This document shows, in pieces, positions 56,908 through 64,000 of a stretch of DNA of 64,000 bases. The DNA is from Isochrysis galbana (lineage: Eukaryota > Haptophyta > Isochrysidales > Isochrysidaceae): contig CM030934.1 of assembly GCA_018136815.1 (NCBI GenBank), positions 5,603,318 to 5,667,317 of the forward strand, read 5' to 3'. A program made the position numbers and the translations under genes. Position 1 is the stretch's first letter, and the number at the start of each line of letters is the position of its first letter. The notes beneath the pieces were generated by a model, which did not search any database, was not told where the DNA came from, and saw only the letters and a program-made list of their open reading frames with translations.

Positions 56908-59900
56908 ATGATGGTCTTCTCCTCGCTCGCGCTCACGCTCCACGGCAGCGGAGGCGTGGCGGGACGCGCCTCAGCGACGCTGCGCACTTCAAGCCGGCTG
57001 CTCTCTGTGGCATCGCCCACATCCAACCCGCTCCTCGCCCAGTCCGGCCTTCCCAAGTTTGACGGGATCTCCGCCGCCGACGTGAAGCCGGCGCTCGACT
57101 CTGTCCTCTCCGAGCTTGAGATCGGTGAGCAGAGCGCACCGGGCCCGCGAAGTTGTACGATCTACTTGCCTCGCACCCGCTGCATCCTCCCAACACGCGC
57201 GCGCGCACACACACACGCACACACACACGCGCACAAACACACACACTCCGCTATCCTCCTCCCACATCTTGCGCCAGCACTCGGCTCCATGGCGGGTCGC
57301 AGGACACCGCCCCCTCACATGTGGGATTACCGCTCAGTGCGGTGCTCTCGGTATTCGAGAGAGGCGAGAGCTGCGCGGCGCGGCGACACCCGAGGAGCCG
57401 TGGCATGTACCCCGTCGCCATCTTCCCCCCACATTCAACTCCACCCACACAGATACTGCACGCCAGCGCTTCTCCGCGGGAGAGCGGAAGGAAGAGCTCG
57501 CTCAATCACTTGACACGCGATCGCGGCATGCCACACTCCGTGCAATTTCTTCATCCAACCATTACCGCTTGTGTTCTAGTCTCCGAGCTAGAGAGCGGTG
57601 AGGCGCGCGTGGGCTCCTTCACACATTCGCGGCATTTTGCCGCACGTACACACTCACACCTTTGTGGGCGGCGTCCGCTCCTGTCTCACTTTGCAGCACC
57701 CTACTTACATTGCTCTCACCCGACCCTTGCTACCGCGTGGCCGCGCAGGCTTCGAGGCGCTGGAGCAGAAGTGCAACTCGGACGCGTCGCTCTCGTACAG
57801 CGACGTGATGGAGGCGATGGAGCAGGTCGAGGCGCCCATTGAGTATGCCTGGGGTGTGGTTGGCCACCTGATGGGCGTCGCCAACTCGGACGAGCTACGT
57901 CAGGCGCACTCGGAAATGCAACCCAAGGTGGTGCAGGTGACCACCAAACTCGGCCAATCTGTGCCCGTGTTCAATGCCGTCGAGAAGATCGCCTCATCAG
58001 ATGAGCTCGATGAGACGCAGCGGCGCATCATCGACCAGTCGCTCATGGGCATGAAGCTCTCGGGCGTCGGACTGACAGGCGAGGCCAAGGAGAAGTTTAA
58101 TGCCAATCGCCTTTCGCTCGCCGAGGCGTCCACCGCCTTTTCCAACAACCTGCTGGATGCCACCAAGGCGTTCAAACTCACGCTCACCGACAAGGCAGAC
58201 GTGGAAGGCCTCCCGCCGTCAGCGCTCGCGCTCGCCGCTGAGCGCGCAGCGGCCGACGGGCACGAGGGCGCTACTGCGCAGTCAGGCCCCTGGCAGCTCG
58301 GGCTCGATATCCCTTCATACCTACCCTCCATGAAGTTCGTCAAGGTGACTTCCCAGTGCCGCCACCGCTGCTCCAGTTCGCGGCGCGCACGTCGCTCTCG
58401 CGCGCATGCTCGCAAAGCGCTCGTATGCTGCGCCCCCTGAGTCCATCTGCCTGCCCTCGGCAATGCAGAAGCGGTCGGTGCGTGAGCAGCTCTACCGCGC
58501 CTTCGTCACCCGCGCGGGTGACACCAACGCACCACTCATTGGCAAGATCCTTAGGCTCCGCCGCGAGCAGGTACTGAGCGCGCGCCGAGAAAGCGGCATG
58601 TAAGGGACTGAGGGACGGGCCACCGTGGAGTTTCTAGGGCGCCCAGCGTGCCGGAGTGAGCACCTCGGCGAGTGAGCACCTCGCCATTGGCGGCCGTCAC
58701 TTGCCGTGGTCACTTGCAGCCCTCAGCTCCGGGGTGCTTTTCGATGCAGAGATGCCCCACGTGCTCATCTGTATCCCGCTCGTGCTATTCATTGCTAGGC
58801 CGAGCTCCTTGGCTTTGAGAACCATGCGGAGGTCTCTCTTGCGCGCAAGATGGCTGGCTCTGTGGAGGCTGTGACGGATCTCACCGAGATGCTACGTGCC
58901 AAGGCGTTTCCTGCCGCCAAACAGGTGGCCCTCTCAGCCAGCGCCATGCCCATGACGCTCCCCTCTTGTGTGCGCGTCCAGCGGCGAGTGGTAGCGTGAC
59001 GTCACTTGGCTGGCCCGCCGCCGTTGCAGGAGCTCGCCGAGTTGACCGCGTTTGCGCGTGAGAATGGTTTCACCGACGATGAGCTCTGCCTTTGGGACGT
59101 GCCGTTCTGGAGTGAGCGCCAGTCCGAGGCAAAGTTTGGCTTCGAGGAGGAGGAGCTACGCCCCTACTTTGCGCTTCCCAACGTCCTTGACGGGCTTTTC
59201 TCATTGTGCAGTCGCATTTTCGACGTGAAGATTGTTGAGTCCAAGGAGACGGTGGCCAAGTGGCACGAGGACGTCAAGTACTTCGATGTGCTTGACGGGC
59301 AGGCGAGTGCCAAGAGAGCTGCGCCTGGTTGCCCACCGCCCTCCCTGCTCCTGCCCCCTCACGCCGCCCCCAGCGGGTTGCGCCCTTGGCTTGCCTCTCG
59401 ATACCTTCTCCCCCAACCACCCCCCGTCTTAATCGGACCCCTCGCAGACGGGCGAGGTCATCGCCAACTTCTTCCTCGACCCATACGCGCGGCCAGCCAC
59501 GAAGCGCGGTGGCGCGTGGATGGACTCTCTTTACGGGCGTTCGGCGGTCCTGAACCGCAAGCCTGTCGCCTATCTGACGTGCAACGGCTCACCGCCGACT
59601 GGCAACAAGCCTGCGTTGATGACTTTCTCTGAGGTGCGAGTCTGCGCCACTATTGTTCTCCGCACCACAGGCGTGAGATCGCATCAAGCAACCTCGCGCC
59701 GCATCCCAGCGGCCCACTCTAAAAACTCGAGCACATGCGCAACCGCTCCCGCTGCGCAGGTGACGACGCTTTTCCATGAGACGGGACACGGGTTGCAGCA
59801 CATGCTGACGTCGGTTGAGCGCGCCCCCGCCGCGGGCATCAATGGTATCGAATGGGACGCCGTCGAGCTTCCCTCGCAGGTGCGTATTATCCCAGTATCT

Positions 59901-60657
59901 ATACATACGTTCAAGCCGATGGACCCCATTCCCCCCGGCGTTCAGCGTGGCCTACGACTCAACGCACTCCTAACACCCGCGCAGTTCATGGAAAACTGGT
60001 GCTACGACGAGAAGACGGTCTACGAGTCGGGCCTTGCGCGTCACTTTGAGACTGGCGAGCCGCTACCACGCGAGCTTTTTGCCAAGCTATGCGAACAGAA
60101 GACATATCAGGTGCGCGTCGACGCCTTGCTGAAGCTGCAATGCACCAAGTGCACCCTGAACGCCGAACTCTATTGCAGGCATCAATCCAAGCTCAGTAAT
60201 CGCTAACGAGCGCGGCGCACACACCCTGCAGGCGGGTCTGGGCATGCTTCGCCAGCTCTTCTTTGGAGCGTTGGACATGGAGCTGCACTCCAAGTTTGAC
60301 CCTGACCGTGAGGACGACACGCCATTCAAGCTGCAGCAGCGCATGGCAAAAGATTTCACAGTGCTCCCGCCGCTCCCTGACGACCGATTCCTTTGCGGAT
60401 TCTCGCACATCTTCGCCGGTGGCTACTCGGCAGGTTACTATTCCTACAAGTGGGCGGAAGTCCTCTCAGCCGATGCTTTTGCCGCATTCGAGGAGGTTGG
60501 CCTCGACAACGAGGAGGCGGTGCAAGAGGTCGGCCGCAAGTTTCGGTCGACGGTGCTTGCCCTCGGCGGTTCGCGCCACCCATCAGAGGTGTTCCGTGCA
60601 TTCCGGGGCCGCGACCCATCCCCCGAGCCGCTACTTCGCCACTCGGGACTCGCCTAA
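56908..60657 (+). CDS. M3 metallopeptidase, oligopeptidase A / organellar oligopeptidase type
   Basis: Nine exons: 56908-57124, 57749-58344, 58469-58570, 58799-58924, 59030-59302, 59448-59633, 59760-59879, 59985-60110 and 60232-60657. They total 723 residues (E. coli OpdA has 680). All introns are GT-AG except 59303-59447, which is GC-AG. Intron 1 is phase 1 and the rest phase 0. The zinc motif HExxH is intact (LFHETGHGLQHML, exon 7). Further family blocks are NNLLDATKAFKLTLTD, REQLYRAFVTRAGD, KRGGAWMDSLYGR, VAYLTCN, WDAVELPSQFMENWC and FSHIFAGGYSAGYYSYKWA. The N-terminus (MMVFSSLALTLHGS...RTSSRLLS) looks like an organelle-targeting peptide, and such enzymes degrade cleaved presequences and peptides in mitochondria and plastids. 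The usual HEFGH is HETGH here, with zinc ligands unaffected. Confidence 0.92.
57204..57246 (+). repeat. (CA)n-rich microsatellite in intron 1 of the M3 peptidase
   Basis: Imperfect CA/CG dinucleotide run inside the 624-nt first intron. Confidence 0.85.
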
Positions 60658-61958
60658 TATGTCGACGATGGCTTCGCTGTACTTGAGATAACCGCACGAA
60701 TGTCAGCGGGCTGATGCTTGTGCACATGATGTAGTCGGTGTACCTGGCTGACGAGCATGCAAGGTCCCTGCGCTCTTAAAGTTCTCTTGCTGCTGGCGTG
60801 TTCACCCCCGCAACCTGGCAGCTATGTTTCCGACTACCATTTCTACTCCCCCTGCCATGCCTCCTATTTCTCCCTCGGGCTCGCTCACGACGTAACCATA
60901 TCATTTCATAGTGAGTGTGCCAGTGTTGAGTTTGAGTTTGAGTTCCGGGGCTATAAACTATAATAATCGGAGAGCCGGATAGAGCACCCATCACGCCTAT
61001 GAATACGGTGCTTGACGTGGGTGGGGTCGTGTGTAAATAAAACTTCTTAATGTTCTCGCCACGCGCGCGGCTCTGGATAAGTATCTCGCAGCAACACCCG
61101 CTCCCTTTCTCACACCCTCCTCCTGCCTTGCTGCTCGTCCCCTCGTGCTCTACTCAGGGGCTCGGGGGTTGGGGTTTCCAGTGGAGGGCGGCGTGTGTCG
61201 GCCCCCGATGGTCTGGTTCACTCCTTGCGAAGAAGGTCGCTTCCTCCTGCGCCATCGAGCGACCGGCTACTTTTGTTTCGTGTGGCTTCCTGTTGCCTGT
61301 TGTGGTTGCTTTGTAGGCGTTGCGGGGTATGCGTGTTGCGTGTGCGTTGCGTGACTTGCGTGCTTCTTGCGTTAGGGTGTTACCGCTCACCGCGGTGTAT
61401 GAGCCAGTTTCGTTGTCATGTCAAGCGCGTGTGCGACGTGCGACTTGCGACTTGGGCGAGGAGGGGTAATGCGAAATGCAGCATGGACGTGGCTGGGGAT
61501 CTATTTGACTTCTGAGTCGCCGCGTTGCGTGAAATTGTGGATGTGGCACATCTTGTCGAGCATTTGGTGGACATCCGCTCTGGGTCCGGTAAGAGGCAGT
61601 AGGGAAGTGACTGCGGCGGCGATTGCTCCACGTGCCCGGAGATCCATGATTTCCTACTGTGTTACCTTTTCGCAAAGACCCTAAGGCCTATCAAATGTAT
61701 GTGGATATTTATACATTCTATTTTCATCGATATCATACTATTGTTGTCGACGATGTGCAGTAGTCACGGGCTGCCCCCACCACCTACCCACAATCCCCCC
61801 GCCCCCTCCCTCCCTCCCCCCCACACACTCTCACTCCACCTCTAACGCTCAGCAACGTGTGCTTGGGATCCGCTCACATCCCTCTGCCTTCGTCGCTGAC
61901 GACGTCGACCAATGGACAAATGCGCGTGCGAGTTGAGCATCGTCGTGTGTATATCCCG

Positions 61959-62510
61959 TTATCGATTTTGCAGCGACACCAACCATGAAATGGAAGCTTT
62001 GATGGTATCTATTCTGGGGACTTTCCACTCGATGCTTCGACCGAACATCCACCGAAGGATACCCCAGACGGCGTTCTGGAAATCTTCACCCTGAGTGTTT
62101 TCCACATTGGTCCTCACATGTGCCAACCAAAAGCTCGATGTAGGTGAATGTACAGTTGAGGAGAACGCCAGCTGGAGTGGGACATCATCTCCTTGTGCAA
62201 GTATACCTCTTCCGGTACGCATTACCATGTCTGCGACAGCTTCGAACACCTCTTTCTTCACAGACTCGATGCTTTCTCTCACGGCACTACAATCCCAATG
62301 TTTGTATCTTTGGAGCTCTGTGGTGAAATTGGAGTCACGTTGGAGCTCTTCACAAATACATATATCCATTATGTCACTTGTCATACCACTCAAGTCCAAC
62401 CATTCCTTGTCAGACATCTGTGCTATGCTCATAGACGCTAGTGATTTCACGGAACGCTTCCTTTTTCCTAGCAGCCCATTCACGACAGATTGGGGATCCC
62501 TTTCGCCCAT
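61959..62510 (-). CDS. Hypothetical protein, 183 aa
   Basis: An uninterrupted frame from an ATG with balanced amino-acid composition, unlike the Pro/Arg/Ala-rich shadow frames elsewhere. It shows a basic patch (GKRKRSVKS), an acidic/helical middle (SAVRESIESVKKEVFEAVADM) and a Trp-rich C-terminus (WGILRWMFGRSIEWKVP). I do not recognise a family, and there is no signal peptide or membrane span. Codon use is markedly less GC-rich than in the other genes here. That fits either a gene of foreign or mobile origin, or a chance frame in AT-richer DNA. Confidence 0.35.
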   Translation of the reverse strand: MGERDPQSVVNGLLGKRKRSVKSLASMSIAQMSDKEWLDLSGMTSDIMDICICEELQRDSNFTTELQRYKHWDCSAVRESIESVKKEVFEAVADMVMRTGRGILAQGDDVPLQLAFSSTVHSPTSSFWLAHVRTNVENTQGEDFQNAVWGILRWMFGRSIEWKVPRIDTIKASISWLVSLQNR

Positions 62511-63059
62511 AGGAAGCGCTCGTGGTACTAGGAAGATTAGATTATATTAATCCTGCCACGAAATACCTAGGCCTACAGGCTTTGGCCATGCGTAAAAGCT
62601 AACGTTATGTACGAAGGCGCTATGCGACCATAAGCGCGCCCTTCCTCCTCGGTGCCACAAGGCAGACGAGACCATGGCAGGAGGCGGAGGGCGGAAGCTC
62701 TCCTACACTCTCACAAAAAAAAATGTACAAAATGTGGAAGACCACCTCCCGATTCGATCATGTATCAGAAGTTATGCAACCGCATTCTTGGTCGCCCCAA
62801 TCCGGAGAAACATAACAATACTGAACGCAATTCCACGACAACAATACTCATAAATAAAAGGCATAAAAGGCAGCCTACACCGTCTACGCGGAAGACTGAC
62901 GATCACTCAAGTATCAGTGATGAAGACTGGAACAAGATTATTTCGGGAGATCTCTAAACGTCACAAAAAGTCAGGTAAATCGGACCCCTTCGTTCAGGCT
63001 GACATCGCCAGCATACCCTCTTGCCAAACGAGTGGGTTGGATAGCGCTACCCTCATGAT

Positions 63060-63270
63060 CCCCACGATCTTCCGCGATTGAACGCTTTTCCATGCGGTGG
63101 GGGGGGGTGATGGTGATTGAACGCGTTCCACGTGTAGGCTGATGGTGATTGAGCGCTTTTTCCATGCGGTGGGGGTGATGGTGATTGAGCGCGTTCCACG
63201 TGTAGGCTGATGGTGATTGAACGCTTTTCCATGCGGTGGGTGATGGTGATTGAGCGCTTCTCGCCTTGCC
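63060..63270 (+). repeat. Minisatellite of alternating ~30-bp units
   Basis: The words 'tgatggtgattga.cgc' recur at least five times. They are followed alternately by 'gttccacgtgtaggc' and 'ttttccatgcggtgggg', giving a higher-order unit of about 65 bp. A single related unit lies in reverse at about 16040-16075. Confidence 0.85.
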
Positions 63271-63829
63271 TGTCACCCGGACGAGGAAGCTTACTTGACA
63301 TATGTGGAAGGTCTTACGCCAGTCGCGCGATTCGGGTATGGTCGCGCGTCGATATCTCGTTGAAATCACTGTTCCCCTCCCTACCGTCTTTCACACATAC
63401 ATTACTCAACTGTGCCGTAGTTAGAGTTAATAGTTAATGGCTGACCAGGTGCCAGGTGGCAGGTGGCAGGCAGGTGGGTTTAGGTATTGGGAGTCGCTTC
63501 TCACAGTTCATGGGGCCTGTTAGTTTTTGTTCTCTGTCGTTGTCGATTTTTGTGGTGCTTTTGTAATATGCTCTACCTCCATTCCATCCAGTGGCGTGCT
63601 ACCGTCCGTCGAAAGGCGCGCGCTGTCGAGAAGCGCACATTCGGTCGTTCCCAGTCAGCAATCATCTCGGCGCGCTGTGAACGCGCTATGAAATGAAGCG
63701 GCTGCGAGCTCGTCGCCTTGGCCCTCCCTCGCGCCTAGGCTTTACTCTGCTCCGCCTCCCCCGTTTGATCTCCTCCCTTTCCGTCCCGGAGAGGGCACTC
63801 GCCCGGCCGTCGCGCGCGCTCGACAGCCG

Positions 63830-64000
63830 ATGGGCAGGAAGGGCGGGCGCGCCGCCTCCGCGTCGCCCCCCCCAACCTCTGATGACAGCGAGCCCCACCA
63901 ACCGCTCACTGAGAAGCTTCTTCTAGAGGACAGAGTTGCTGAGGCCAAGGGGAGTGCACCTGGCGAAGGGAGCGGAAGGAGTGCCAGTCAGATCAAGAGA
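63830..64000 (+). CDS. N-terminus of an unidentified protein, cut by window end
   Basis: The ATG at 63830 opens a frame to the window edge: MGRKGGRAASASPPPTSDDS, then EPHQPLTEKLLLEDRVAEA and a Gly/Ser-rich stretch. It looks like a disordered basic N-terminus followed by a possible helix. A CT-rich leader precedes it. The product cannot be named from 57 codons, and the start itself is tentative. Confidence 0.4.
   Translation, partial: MGRKGGRAASASPPPTSDDSEPHQPLTEKLLLEDRVAEAKGSAPGEGSGRSASQIKR

Larger units (their letters stand above)
60658..63829. other. Mostly intergenic, one doubtful ORF and a minisatellite
   Basis: The DNA is less GC-rich than elsewhere. There is a CT/C-rich tract at 61790-61835, a hypothetical frame at 61959-62510 (-) and an AT-rich plus-strand frame at 62652-62957 with no recognisable domain. 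A minisatellite lies at about 63060-63270. Nothing else is seen. Confidence 0.45.

Noticed and set aside
58442..58468. Earlier acceptor for exon 3 of the M3 peptidase at 58441
   Set aside because: It keeps the frame but inserts nine residues (SICLPSAMQ) into a block whose spacing matches OpdA exactly with the acceptor at 58468.
63060..63270. Possible CRISPR array
   Set aside because: Units are nearly contiguous with no unique spacers, and the genome is eukaryotic; it is a minisatellite.

Overview
The window is nuclear DNA from a GC-rich unicellular eukaryote. It has spliced genes with short GT-AG introns and one GC-AG intron, mitochondrial-type proteins, cyclophilin, SLC25 and AAAP transporters and a polycystin channel. 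The PPR repeats of the 'ACERxGxW-EEAL' kind at the left edge are typical of haptophyte, dinoflagellate or pelagophyte-type algae. A haptophyte-like microalga is my best guess, but this is inference and nothing here is a species marker. One 100-base N block (14301-14400) shows this is a draft scaffold.

Layout, left to right. 1-1481: 3' part of a PPR protein gene (+). 3535-4369: complete three-exon FtsJ/RrmJ-type rRNA 2'-O-methyltransferase (+) behind a very G-rich leader. 7529-8090: a doubtful small membrane-protein exon and a 98-residue secreted/membrane protein (-), divergent from an unrecognised 545-residue protein (8765-10402, +). 12232-14300: polycystin-type cation channel (-), running into the assembly gap. 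14576-15186: small two-exon cyclophilin (+). 16715-18328: AAAP/SLC38-type amino acid transporter (-). 20745-21584: mitochondrial carrier (+). 24343-25871: PH plus three PDZ domains (+). 28085-43384: one enormous two-exon gene (-) for a roughly 4,985-residue homologue of SZT2, the KICSTOR scaffold of amino-acid signalling to TORC1. 46258-47628: 2-oxoglutarate/Fe(II) oxygenase-like protein (-). 48870-49250: Ty1/copia remnant. 50654-51385: GT25 glycosyltransferase (-). 52754-53353: LYR-SAM fusion (+). 54944-56281: mevalonate diphosphate decarboxylase with an added C-terminal hydrophobic tail (-), head to head with a nine-exon M3 oligopeptidase (56908-60657, +). The window ends with the start of another gene (63830-64000, +).

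The intergenic DNA is rich in small mobile and duplicated pieces. There is a 785-bp inverted partial copy of SZT2 at 51757-52541 that itself carries a 189-bp MITE with a 9-bp target duplication, and the parental SZT2 gene preserves the empty site. A 187-bp TIR element lies at 44264-44450, and a roughly 870-bp TIR element with subterminal GTTTCTTA repeats at 47905-48775. A short copy of the amino acid transporter gene lies at 20604-20661. Two dispersed repeat families are present, one as a 1-kb inverted pair at 26867-27905, along with several minisatellites.

The genes do not form an operon-like pathway. The most striking item is the SZT2 homologue: its motifs match along the protein, from the N-terminal domain to the mid-protein core, and it suggests that a KICSTOR-like TORC1 input exists outside animals. 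The intact LYR-SAM fusion, the tail-extended MVD and an in-frame 18-nt microexon-like duplication in the peptidase gene also deserve attention.
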